A stretch of 64,000 nucleotides of DNA from Flavobacteriaceae bacterium (GTDB lineage: Bacteria > Bacteroidota > Bacteroidia > Flavobacteriales > Flavobacteriaceae): positions 1 through 64,000 of the forward strand of contig CANFHF010000011.1 in the NCBI GenBank assembly GCA_947446635.1, given 5' to 3'. Under the pieces are notes generated by a model, which ran no database searches, had not been told where the DNA came from, and was given only the letters and a program-made list of their open reading frames with translations. The stretch's first letter is position 1. The number at the start of each line of letters is the position of its first letter. The position numbers and the translations under genes were made by a program. Positions 35,414-43,742 of this stretch are shown piece by piece.

Positions 35414-36208
35414 ATGAAAAATTGCCTATTTCTTTTTTTGATGGTCTTTTTTACCTTTGCAAATGGTCAATCCAAAAAAGACCATCAAAAAAAGACAGAA
35501 GCCACCGCAGCACAAATTCTTCGAAGACCCGAAGTGCCCATTCTTTGTTACCATCGAATTCGGAATATTCTTCCCAGTGATGGTGAGAACATGAGAACCT
35601 ACTCCGTGACTCCTGTCAACTTTGCCCAACAAATGAAAACCTTATCCGATGCTGGATTTCATAGTATTTCCCCGAGACAATTGTATCAGTATTTGGTACT
35701 CGACGGAAATTTGCCACCAAAACCAATTCTCCTCACTTTTGACGACACACGTGAAGAACAATACCGAATCGCTGCTCCCGAAATGAAAAAGTACGGTTTT
35801 AAAGGCGTGTTTTTTATCATGACGGTTTCAATTAACCGCCCGGGATACCTGACTAAAGTCCAAATTAAAAACTTATCGGACAACGGACATACTATTGGAG
35901 CACATACATGGGATCATCATCTCGTAACGAAATACATTGGAACGGATTGGACAATTCAGCTTACAAAACCTAAAAAGCAGTTAGAAGACATTACCGGCAA
36001 AGCTGTAGACTTTTTTGCCTATCCTTCCGGTATTTGGAATCATGCCGCCATTACCCAGTTGAAAAACAAGAATTACCAACTCGCCTTTATCCTATCCAAC
36101 AAAAGGGACTCCATAGCACCCCAATATACCATTCGGAGGATTATTGTTGCAGGAACTTGGTCAACCGATAGAATGCTGAAGGCGATCCAATCCACTTTTA
36201 ATAAATGA
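35414..36208 (+). CDS. Exported polysaccharide deacetylase (NodB domain, CE4)
   Basis: A 264-residue protein with a signal peptide (cleavage likely after ANG). The NodB fold runs from about residue 40: LLTFDDTREE (Asp110-Asp111), zinc ligands His164 and His168 in HTWDHH, and AYPSGIWN in place of the usual YPxG motif 4. It should remove N-acetyl groups from a GlcNAc-containing polymer in the periplasm. Its partner, the TIM-barrel lipoprotein, lies 23 bases upstream. The combination recalls PgaB, where a CE4 deacetylase and a glycosidase domain are fused in a single lipoprotein. Confidence 0.9.
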   Translation: MKNCLFLFLMVFFTFANGQSKKDHQKKTEATAAQILRRPEVPILCYHRIRNILPSDGENMRTYSVTPVNFAQQMKTLSDAGFHSISPRQLYQYLVLDGNLPPKPILLTFDDTREEQYRIAAPEMKKYGFKGVFFIMTVSINRPGYLTKVQIKNLSDNGHTIGAHTWDHHLVTKYIGTDWTIQLTKPKKQLEDITGKAVDFFAYPSGIWNHAAITQLKNKNYQLAFILSNKRDSIAPQYTIRRIIVAGTWSTDRMLKAIQSTFNK

Positions 36209-36558
36209 TGGTTTGGAATCCGAAAAGACAAAACCGGATAGGCTTCGTGCTACAATTTTCTCCCAATTAATCTTAAAATAATAATGCCGGGTGGTCCCCA
36301 TAATTATATCACCATCACCACCTTATGTAATAGGGATTTTTCTGTTTTTTGTTGTTTTTCCGATTGTAGAATTAAGAAAACAAGGGCAATGAAATCACAA
36401 AATCGTCAAAATTAATTGTCAAAATAATCAAAATGGCATTTGTTGCTAAATAATCAGTAAAAATAGATTTTCGATAAAAATAAAACAATAGATTTGTGTA
36501 AAACAAGTTTATTTTTCAATAAAAAAATTGAAATCTTGACTATTTAATACCGAATGAT
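36209..36558. other. Intergenic region upstream of the ATP-grasp gene
   Basis: About 350 bases with no gene seen. It holds a candidate promoter at 36489-36496 and several repeats of the word aaaat. The run of short AT-rich words suggests a regulatory region rather than a decayed gene. Confidence 0.5.
36489..36496 (+). promoter_or_regulatory. Candidate promoter of the ATP-grasp cassette
   Basis: TAGATTTG matches TAnnTTTG, about 55 bases before a leader that ends at the ATG at 36559. TTTT at 36468-36471 is the nearest -33-like element, with a 17-base spacer. Confidence 0.45.
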
Positions 36559-37995
36559 ATGATGAAGTTGATGCCTAAATTGAACCCTAATGGCTGGGAT
36601 GAGATGTTTTCAAATAAAGGAGTGCGGAATTCTTACCGCAAAGTTTTACAAACCTTACAAAGCCTAAATCCCGAAAATCTAAATCAAAAACAAAGACAAG
36701 CTGCCGATTTTTTCATGAATCAGGGAATTACTTTTACTGTATATAGTGACGACAACCAAGGCATCGAAAGAATATTTCCGTTTGACATCATCCCAAGAAT
36801 AATCACCCAAAAGGATTGGGACGAGGTAGAAACAGGAATCGCCCAAAGGTTAAAGGCACTCAACTTGTTCTTGGAAGACATTTACAACGAACAACTTATC
36901 ATAAAAGAAGGTATTATCCCGGCAGCATTGATAGCTTCATGCCCCCACTACATTCAAGAAGTACATGGAATAAAAGTGCCTCACAACATCCACATTCACA
37001 TTGCGGGAATAGATTTGATTCGGGGTGCAAAGGGAGATTTTTATGTATTAGAAGACAATCTGAGGTGTCCGAGTGGCGTAAGTTATATGCTGGAAAACCG
37101 CGAAATCACGAAAAGGATTTTTCCGGAAATGTTTACTTCGAATGATGTGAGCATGGTGGCAAATTATCCCATGATTTTTCACAACATATTGGTTTCTCTG
37201 TCTCCAAGAAAAATATCCAACCCGAATGTCGTATTGCTCACTCCCGGGATTTACAATTCTGCTTATTATGAACATACATTCTTGGCTAGACAAATGGGAA
37301 TTCCATTAGTGGAAGGACGAGATTTAGTCGTTAACAACTGCAAGGTATACATGAAAACCACTTCGGGTCTTCATCAGGTGGATGTAATTTACAGACGTTT
37401 GGATGACGAATACCTAGATCCTTTGGTTTTTAAACCAGACAGCGCACTGGGGGTGCCTGGACTTATAAGTGCTTACAAAATGGGAAATGTGGCATTAGTA
37501 AATGCCGTAGGAAATGGCGTCGCCGATGACAAAGCGGTCTATGCCTATGTGCCTGATATGATAAAATATTACCTCAATGAGGAACCTATCCTTAAAAACG
37601 TGCCAACCTACCAAATGGGGAATAAAGAGGAACGCGAATTGGTGTTTGCCGATATGGGAAACATGGTCATTAAAGAAACCAATCAAAGTGGTGGCTACGG
37701 AATGATTATGGGAAACAAGGCTACGGAACAAGAATTGGAAAATGCCAAAATCGCTATTCTTGAGAATCCACGGAATTTTATCGCACAACCCATTATCCAA
37801 CTTAGCACTGTGCCTTGTTTGATTGATGGCGAACTAAAATTGCGTCACGTCGATTTAAGACCTTATGCATTGTGTGGACCCAATGGCGTTGAAATAGTTC
37901 CCGGGGGACTTACTAGGGTGGCACTAACAGAAGGTTCTCTTGTAGTTAATTCCTCGCAAGGCGGGGGAAGTAAAGATACTTGGATTGTGAAATAA
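36559..37995 (+). CDS. Circularly permuted ATP-grasp protein, type 2 (COG2308)
   Basis: A 478-residue member of the circularly permuted ATP-grasp family (DUF404/DUF407). Marks include NQGIERIFPFDIIPRII, LYNEQ-like EDIYNEQLI, YVLEDNLRCPSGVSYMLENR (nucleotide/metal site), LTPGIYNSAYYEH, and the C-terminal RPYALCG and GGLTRVAL segments. Members are predicted amide- or peptide-bond-forming ligases; the substrate is unknown. The gene opens a cassette with an alpha-E protein and a transglutaminase, the known conserved trio. Two adjacent ATG codons occur at the start; the first is used here. Confidence 0.92.
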   Translation: MMKLMPKLNPNGWDEMFSNKGVRNSYRKVLQTLQSLNPENLNQKQRQAADFFMNQGITFTVYSDDNQGIERIFPFDIIPRIITQKDWDEVETGIAQRLKALNLFLEDIYNEQLIIKEGIIPAALIASCPHYIQEVHGIKVPHNIHIHIAGIDLIRGAKGDFYVLEDNLRCPSGVSYMLENREITKRIFPEMFTSNDVSMVANYPMIFHNILVSLSPRKISNPNVVLLTPGIYNSAYYEHTFLARQMGIPLVEGRDLVVNNCKVYMKTTSGLHQVDVIYRRLDDEYLDPLVFKPDSALGVPGLISAYKMGNVALVNAVGNGVADDKAVYAYVPDMIKYYLNEEPILKNVPTYQMGNKEERELVFADMGNMVIKETNQSGGYGMIMGNKATEQELENAKIAILENPRNFIAQPIIQLSTVPCLIDGELKLRHVDLRPYALCGPNGVEIVPGGLTRVALTEGSLVVNSSQGGGSKDTWIVK

Positions 37996-38057
37996 AGAAA
38001 CTAAATTAATAAAAAGGGCTCTTTGGAGACGCGTCAAATAAAATATCGAAATTTTTT

Positions 38058-38156
38058 ATGAAAAAAGAATTTTTAGACTATTGGGCGGAACTTAATTGGA
38101 AAAATCGGTTTAAGTGGCAATCGCAAAATATGGATTTTAAAACAATAATGCGATGA
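38058..38156 (+). CDS. Possible 32-residue small ORF inside the ATP-grasp cassette
   Basis: An ATG-to-TGA frame in the 225-base gap between the ATP-grasp and alpha-E genes encodes 32 residues rich in Trp, Phe, Lys and Asn (three Trp, four Phe), beginning MKKEFLDYWAEL. It has no signal peptide or family I know. It could be a small functional peptide, a substrate or a chance frame; the long gap is unusual because the next two genes are only 6 bases apart. There is no strong evidence for expression. Confidence 0.3.
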   Translation: MKKEFLDYWAELNWKNRFKWQSQNMDFKTIMR

Positions 38157-38220
38157 GTCAGTCTAGAGTAAGGTTGATGCTTGAAAAATCAACATTCAAA
38201 AGAATAAAAGTAAATAAAAA

Positions 38221-39174
38221 ATGAAAGTAAATATGCTCAGCCGAGTGGCGGACGGAATGTTCTGGCTCAACCGATACATGGAAAGGACAGATGGAATGTT
38301 GCTTACCCTCAACACTTTTTACATCTTGTCTTTTGACAAAGAACTCGATGATTCGCAAGGATACCAACCTTTGTTGGATTACTATACCAATTTATCTAAA
38401 AAGCAAATCAGCGAAGCTCAATTTGACACCAACTTTGTCCTAAAATACTTGGTTTGCGACAATCAAAACAATAACTCAGTAAAAAACCTAGTGATCAAAG
38501 CGCGGGAAAATGCCAGGGGTTCACAGGATAAAATCACCAAAGAACTTTGGGAGCACATCAACTCTTTGTATCACTTTATGAATGCTCCTGATTTACCCAA
38601 AAAACTGGAAACCTCCGAAGCATTAAATATTGTGACCAAACTGAACAAGGATTTTTTGCTTTATAATGGAATACTTCAGGTTACGATGCCAAGAGGATTG
38701 GGCTGGTGTTTTTCAAGCATTGGCAAGCATATCGAAAGATGCCTACAGACTATTTCTTTGACGCAAGCCTACTTTGCCCCTATTCACTATAATCTTGAAG
38801 GAACGGAGGATTTACTGTATTGGAGACGGTTATTACTATCTCTTTCGGGTTATGAATTGTATCTTAAAAGTTATAGCAATATCCCACACAACCGAAAGGT
38901 AGTGCAACAGGTAATTTTTAACCCTGATTTTGCCCATTCTGTAATTTATACCTTAAGTCTGATTGAAGTGTATTTAAACAGTCTTTTTAAAGACAATAAT
39001 TTAAGTGAAGCCAGAACCTTACACAATCAATTTGGAAGACTCAAAAGTTCCGTTGAATTTACAGATTACCACAACTTGACGAACAAACAACTAGAAGACG
39101 TGCTCAATGATACTAAAACACAATTGATTCAGTTTTCTACCGATTTTTCAAAATTATTCTTCTCTTATACTTAA
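38221..39174 (+). CDS. Alpha-E domain protein (COG2307)
   Basis: A 317-residue all-helical protein. The start MLSRVADGMFWLNRYMERTD, here after four residues, is the diagnostic alpha-E motif. The later RGLGWCFSSIGKHIERC and NRKVVQQVIF segments also fit. Alpha-E proteins have no known activity and occur almost only beside the circularly permuted ATP-grasp protein, probably as its partner or as a peptide-handling subunit. The transglutaminase gene starts 6 bases after the stop. Confidence 0.93.
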   Translation: MKVNMLSRVADGMFWLNRYMERTDGMLLTLNTFYILSFDKELDDSQGYQPLLDYYTNLSKKQISEAQFDTNFVLKYLVCDNQNNNSVKNLVIKARENARGSQDKITKELWEHINSLYHFMNAPDLPKKLETSEALNIVTKLNKDFLLYNGILQVTMPRGLGWCFSSIGKHIERCLQTISLTQAYFAPIHYNLEGTEDLLYWRRLLLSLSGYELYLKSYSNIPHNRKVVQQVIFNPDFAHSVIYTLSLIEVYLNSLFKDNNLSEARTLHNQFGRLKSSVEFTDYHNLTNKQLEDVLNDTKTQLIQFSTDFSKLFFSYT

Positions 39175-39180
39175 TAAAAA

Positions 39181-40128
39181 ATGGCGGTTTTCAAGATAGT
39201 TCATATTACAAAATACCAATACAACTGGCCCATTAAGGAAAGTATCAACGAAATACGTTTGTTTCCGCATCATTTTGACAATCAAGATGTGCTCCAATAC
39301 CAACTCTTGATAACGCAAAGTCCCATTGTGGAAATATCAAGGGATTACTATGGCAATAGGGTGGGGAATTTCAATAATTTAGAAGCCCATGAGGAGATGA
39401 CTATCGAATCCCGAATGCTAGTGCGCGTGAACCATTCGCTAAAAATACCCGAAATAGATTCCACCACGGTACAGGATTTAGCCAGCGAAAAGGAAAACAG
39501 CATTTTATTACAGCGTCTTAGCTATCCCGAAACCATACTTAAGCAAAAGAAAATTGACCTTATTTTAAAAAAAATAAACTCCCCTGAAAAATCCATTATT
39601 GCCATTGCGCAAGAATGCAATGATTATATATTTAAAAACTTCACTTACACCAAAGGGATCACCAATATAGAAACCACCGTTGACGAAATTTTAGAAATCA
39701 GAAAGGGGGTTTGCCAAGATTTTGCACACGTATTACTGCAACTATTGCGCAGTGCTGGTATTCCCGCGAGATATGTAAGTGGTTATATTTGTCCGAATGA
39801 AAGTGGGCTGAGAGGTGAGGGAGCCACACACGCTTGGGTAGAAATTTATACGCCCACTCAAGGTTGGCTGGGATTAGATCCCACCAACAATATCTGGACT
39901 ATGGACAATCATGTTAAACTTTCGGTAGGCAGAAACTTCTCCGATTGTACTCCCGTAAAAGGGACTTTCAAAGGGTTTGCGAGACAAACACTTTCGGTGT
40001 GTGTGTCCATTGGCTATGAAGATGGAAGACAATTTGAGGAAATTAATGATGTGCAACTTCAGGAAGTGACCATGGAAGAACAAGTGCAATTGGATTATAT
40101 TGAGCAACTTCACCAACAGCAGCAATAA
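39181..40128 (+). CDS. Bacterial transglutaminase-like protease/transferase
   Basis: A 315-residue cytoplasmic protein without a signal peptide. An N-terminal beta domain (about 1-85; transglutaminase-like N) precedes the papain-like transglutaminase core with catalytic Cys178 (RKGVCQDFAH), His217 (THAWVEIY) and Asp233 (LDPTN). The C-terminal extension ends in a Gln-rich tail. In the conserved cassette it could cleave or cross-link the product made by the ATP-grasp ligase. Length and domain order are typical for this trio. Confidence 0.93.
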   Translation: MAVFKIVHITKYQYNWPIKESINEIRLFPHHFDNQDVLQYQLLITQSPIVEISRDYYGNRVGNFNNLEAHEEMTIESRMLVRVNHSLKIPEIDSTTVQDLASEKENSILLQRLSYPETILKQKKIDLILKKINSPEKSIIAIAQECNDYIFKNFTYTKGITNIETTVDEILEIRKGVCQDFAHVLLQLLRSAGIPARYVSGYICPNESGLRGEGATHAWVEIYTPTQGWLGLDPTNNIWTMDNHVKLSVGRNFSDCTPVKGTFKGFARQTLSVCVSIGYEDGRQFEEINDVQLQEVTMEEQVQLDYIEQLHQQQQ

Positions 40129-40140
40129 AATGATTTAATA

Positions 40141-40149
40141 CCCCCCCCC
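40141..40149. repeat. C9 homopolymer between convergent genes
   Basis: Nine consecutive C in an AT-rich intergenic region, 12 bases after the transglutaminase stop and about 48 bases before the 3' end of the EnvC-like gene. No longer G/C run was noticed in the window. Confidence 0.85.
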
Positions 40150-40196
40150 TTGAATATTTATATATAAAAGGGCTCGTTATAATAGAAAAAACGATT

Positions 40197-41510
40197 TTAC
40201 ATCGACAACCAGCTTGCCGGATTATTATAAGTGGTGTTCTGAAGAATCAAGAATTTGATTATGGTCTTACCGGTTTCTCCACTAGTTCTTACTTTACCTA
40301 AAGATTGTTTTCGGCTTACTTTATCTCCTTTGCTGACGCTTACCGAACTTAAATTTTGGTATACCGTAAAGAAATCCCCGTGCTGAATCATCACCGCTTT
40401 ATTCACGGGAGATAACACAATTACACTAGTAACCTCTCCATCAAATACCGCTCTGGCGTTAGCTCCTTGATCGGTAGTGATTTCTACTCCACTATTGTGA
40501 ATTGTAAGCGTTTTATACACTGGATGGGGCTGGTCTCCATACCCTAAGGAGATAAATCCTCTTTCAACCGGAAAAGGCAATCGTCCTCTGTTGGCTTTGA
40601 AATTATCCGCTATTAATTTTGATTCCGGCGTTAATTCTATTCTGGACGAAGACACGGCTGGGGCAGCAGAAACAAGGGCTTTTGCGCGTGTTTTTAATTC
40701 CTCTTTTGTCTCCACTTTCGATTCGGCTTTTGATTGCGCTCTTGCTTTTTCCATGGCTTTTTCCATGGCCGCTTTTCTGTTGGCTTCGGCGATGGCCTCT
40801 CGAATCAATCGGTCAATTTGTCTGTCGATGGCTTTGGCTTCCTGCTGCTTTTTCTTAATATCGGCGGTAATTTTGTTCTTGTCTTTTTTAATGGAATCCA
40901 CTAGTTTTTGTTGTTCCTTTTTTTCCTTTAACAGTGACAATCGCTCTTTTTCATTTTCGGCAATCAGTTTCTGCTTGGCTGTTTTTTGAACATCTAGTTT
41001 TCCGTTATAATCAGTGAGTTGAGTTGATTTTGATTTTATTTCCTCGCCTTGCATCTTCCTATAATTAGTATATTGCTTCAAATACTGAGCCCTTTTATAA
41101 GCCTGCAAAAAATTTTCTGACGAGAGTATAAACATCGCTCTACTTTGTTCGGAACGGCTTTTGTACGATTTTAGAATCATCTCGGCATAGTCTTCCTTGA
41201 GTTCTACCAAGTCTTTTTTTAATTTGTTGATTTGAACCTGATTGATGTACATATCATTGTTCAACAACTTGGTTTGCTTTTCGGTGGTGTTGATCAGCTT
41301 TTCTTTCAGCTTTATCTTATTGCTTTGAATAACGACAACATTGACGGCCGTTTTTTCTTTTTTCTTTACCGATTGCAACAAGGATTCATTTTCCCTAATT
41401 TCTTTTTGAATTTGGGCTTTTCGTTCTTCTAGTTTTTCTTGTTGTGATGACTGGCTCCACAGCAGCGAAGTCATGCCTATAAAAATCAGGCTTAGGAGAA
41501 ATTTTGGCAT
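40197..41510 (-). CDS. EnvC-like murein hydrolase activator with degenerate LytM domain
   Basis: A 437-residue exported protein: a signal peptide (LIFIGMTSLLWSQ), a long coiled coil (about 20-270, very rich in Lys, Glu and Gln) and a C-terminal peptidase M23 (LytM) domain. The zinc motifs are eroded: IHNSGVEI for HxGxD, QHGDFFTVYQNL for HG-Y-HL, and IKFLI where HxH is expected. It therefore probably activates amidases, like EnvC and NlpD, rather than cutting peptidoglycan itself. The ATG at 41510 is preferred to a TTG at 41531. It is last in the flippase-to-EnvC operon. Confidence 0.88.
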   Translation of the reverse strand: MPKFLLSLIFIGMTSLLWSQSSQQEKLEERKAQIQKEIRENESLLQSVKKKEKTAVNVVVIQSNKIKLKEKLINTTEKQTKLLNNDMYINQVQINKLKKDLVELKEDYAEMILKSYKSRSEQSRAMFILSSENFLQAYKRAQYLKQYTNYRKMQGEEIKSKSTQLTDYNGKLDVQKTAKQKLIAENEKERLSLLKEKKEQQKLVDSIKKDKNKITADIKKKQQEAKAIDRQIDRLIREAIAEANRKAAMEKAMEKARAQSKAESKVETKEELKTRAKALVSAAPAVSSSRIELTPESKLIADNFKANRGRLPFPVERGFISLGYGDQPHPVYKTLTIHNSGVEITTDQGANARAVFDGEVTSVIVLSPVNKAVMIQHGDFFTVYQNLSSVSVSKGDKVSRKQSLGKVRTSGETGKTIIKFLILQNTTYNNPASWLSM

Positions 41511-41533
41511 ATTGAAAATAAGTTTGTGCAAAT

Positions 41534-42322
41534 TTACTTAATTATAATTCTTTTGTAACCATTTGGAACACTATAAGGAAAAGAAAGTTCTTCATTAAAA
41601 GTAATCGTGGTGTAATCTAAATTTATTTCGGTTTTCCCCTTTTCTTGAAAGGTACTAATCAATAGGTTTGAAGGTAATATAGCCTCCTCATAAACGATAG
41701 TATTGGAATAATCCACCTGGATTTTTCGGCCCTCGGTAGTTTGTGTTATTTCTTGTTTTTTGACCAAAAATGTGTTGGCGTCGAAAAAGAAAGATTTCTT
41801 GATGTTGTTGTCTGAAGCATCCTCTAATCTGTAGGTTTGGCCAACGAGTGACTCCGTGTATTTTCCTTTCTTCAAATCATCAATCGCACGCCCTAATAGC
41901 AAATTCTGAACTTTATTGAAATCTAAATCAGTTCCCAACCATTGACTCAAGGCACTGAAATCACCTTCAAAATAACTGCCGTTTATTTTCTCGTAATAGC
42001 TAACCGATGTTGGCGTAATTAATGCTTTTGCCATAGTAATCCCCAAAAACCTTATGCTGACCAAGATCTGTTCGTCTTTTTTTATTTTTATTTCGGCTGT
42101 AACGTTTTGCGTTTGCTTGCTATCAGCATATTGGGCGTTGGATTTAATATATAAGGTAGAAAATTCCATTTTATTGTTGGAATAGTTTTCTATTATACTA
42201 TTTGCGCTCATTCGGGACTCCTTTTTGGTCGCCTCCACCACAACTGATTTCGATTTACAGGACACGAGGGTTAGCGAACTAGCAAAGCATACAAGTAGTG
42301 TTACCGCTAAAAATCTATTCAT
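41534..42322 (-). CDS. DUF4292 lipoprotein
   Basis: A 262-residue lipoprotein with lipobox LVSC near residue 21. The body is beta-rich with repeated amphipathic strands, matching DUF4292; I believe this family belongs to the LolA/LolB-like superfamily, in which a half-barrel binds acyl chains. It might be an outer-membrane lipoprotein receptor or a carrier of another lipid, as Bacteroidota lack a classical LolB; that is inference. It lies between the TPR protein (8 bases upstream) and the EnvC-like gene (23 bases downstream), a grouping I recall as conserved in flavobacteria. Confidence 0.8.
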   Translation of the reverse strand: MNRFLAVTLLVCFASSLTLVSCKSKSVVVEATKKESRMSANSIIENYSNNKMEFSTLYIKSNAQYADSKQTQNVTAEIKIKKDEQILVSIRFLGITMAKALITPTSVSYYEKINGSYFEGDFSALSQWLGTDLDFNKVQNLLLGRAIDDLKKGKYTESLVGQTYRLEDASDNNIKKSFFFDANTFLVKKQEITQTTEGRKIQVDYSNTIVYEEAILPSNLLISTFQEKGKTEINLDYTTITFNEELSFPYSVPNGYKRIIIK

Positions 42323-42330
42323 CTGTATTC

Positions 42331-43680
42331 TTATTTTTTATCTTTTAATAATTGATTGGCTTTAGAAAAATACAATTCTTTTTTCTTGAAATCTCCCAAG
42401 CCATTGTAGGCTTCGCCCAGTTGGATGTTGAAATTAATTTCCAATACAACGTCATTTCCAAGGTAATCCAATCCCATTTCGAGCATTTCCTTGGCTTTTT
42501 TGAACTGCTGTAACTGATTGTTTGCCAAGCCCGAAAAATAATAAAATTGAGGTTGGGTGGGATATGTTTCCACCATGTCAGCTGCTTTTTTGGAAACCAA
42601 TTCAAATTGTTTCGTTTCAACATAGCCCTGAAGCAAGAGCAAATTGATTTCAATATCTTCGCCAGAGTTGTTTTTTAAAGCCTTTTCATAATAATAAATG
42701 GCTTTGACCCATTGTTTTTTATTGTGGTAATACTTTCCTATTTCCTTAGCTATATTTTCGTCTGGGTCGTTATCAAAATAGGCAATCGCTCTTTCTAAAT
42801 CCGTTTCGTGTCGAGGGTTCGTATTGACAAAAACCAAAAATTCATTGAGTATGCGATGACGAATTTTGGCTTCTATTTTGATACTGGCTAAAACCATATT
42901 CATTGAATTTATTGCTTTCTGCGCGTCATTTTTGTTCAAATAATATTTGAATAAACCCACCTGCGCCCATTCAGAACTTGGGATTTCAGCTTCCAGTTTT
43001 TTAGTGATTTCAAGTGCTTTTTGAGCATCATTTTGCTCTGAATACAATTGAATTAGTGCAATATAATTAGATTCCTCTTTAGGGTTTTTATTGATTTGCA
43101 CGATTAAATTATCTATTTCGGCGTTTTGATATTTTCCTTGAGATAAAATCTGCATTTTGTAGGATTCCCTTCTCTCGGTTTTTCCAACTTTCTCGTTCAA
43201 TTCGTTAATGAGGTCGAGAGCTTTGTCAAATTGTTGGGTGTTCATGTATAGCGACGTCAAATCTTCCTTATAAGCCCAGTCAAATTCTATTACTTTAAGC
43301 ACCGTGATAATGGCCTGATTATAGTCCTTGGTTTGGTAACTTACATCGTACATTCCCAGCCAAAACCATTTGTTTTTGGGATCAATTTGAGTCGCTTTTT
43401 CGAATGAAGCATAGGCGTTATTGTAGTCTTTTAATGCCAATTGGTTTTTTCCCAATTCGAAATAGGTCGTAGCATCATCCGGTTTTATTTTTAAACATTG
43501 TTCCAATGCCTTGATGGCCTTGTCATAATTTTGAATCCCCTTTTGCAATAATGATTCATAAAAATAATCCTGAAATTTGTCGGTGTCAGGTTTGATTTGC
43601 TCCGGTTCAGTTTGTGCCAATAGCAAAGCTGAATTGCAAAGCAAAGCCAAGAAGAGAAATACTAAAACCGCTTTTTTCAT
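42331..43680 (-). CDS. Exported TPR-repeat protein
   Basis: A 449-residue protein with signal peptide (cleavage after LLLAQ) and TPR helices through most of its length: for instance TTYFELGKNQLALKDYNNAY, WLGMYDVSYQTKDYNQAI and AIYYYEKALKNNSGE. It is a scaffold in the periplasm, probably for the DUF4292 lipoprotein and the EnvC-like protein encoded after it. There is no enzymatic domain. It is separated from DUF4292 by 8 bases. Confidence 0.88.
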   Translation of the reverse strand: MKKAVLVFLFLALLCNSALLLAQTEPEQIKPDTDKFQDYFYESLLQKGIQNYDKAIKALEQCLKIKPDDATTYFELGKNQLALKDYNNAYASFEKATQIDPKNKWFWLGMYDVSYQTKDYNQAIITVLKVIEFDWAYKEDLTSLYMNTQQFDKALDLINELNEKVGKTERRESYKMQILSQGKYQNAEIDNLIVQINKNPKEESNYIALIQLYSEQNDAQKALEITKKLEAEIPSSEWAQVGLFKYYLNKNDAQKAINSMNMVLASIKIEAKIRHRILNEFLVFVNTNPRHETDLERAIAYFDNDPDENIAKEIGKYYHNKKQWVKAIYYYEKALKNNSGEDIEINLLLLQGYVETKQFELVSKKAADMVETYPTQPQFYYFSGLANNQLQQFKKAKEMLEMGLDYLGNDVVLEINFNIQLGEAYNGLGDFKKKELYFSKANQLLKDKK

Positions 43681-43742
43681 TGTTATTTGTTATCAATCTT
43701 CACCCTAACTCTGCAAGGTTTAATCCCTTTAGAAATTAAACA

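Noticed and set aside
40591..40989. 132-residue plus-strand frame opposite the EnvC-like coiled coil
   Set aside because: Phe/Ser/Ala-rich shadow of Lys/Glu/Ala codons.
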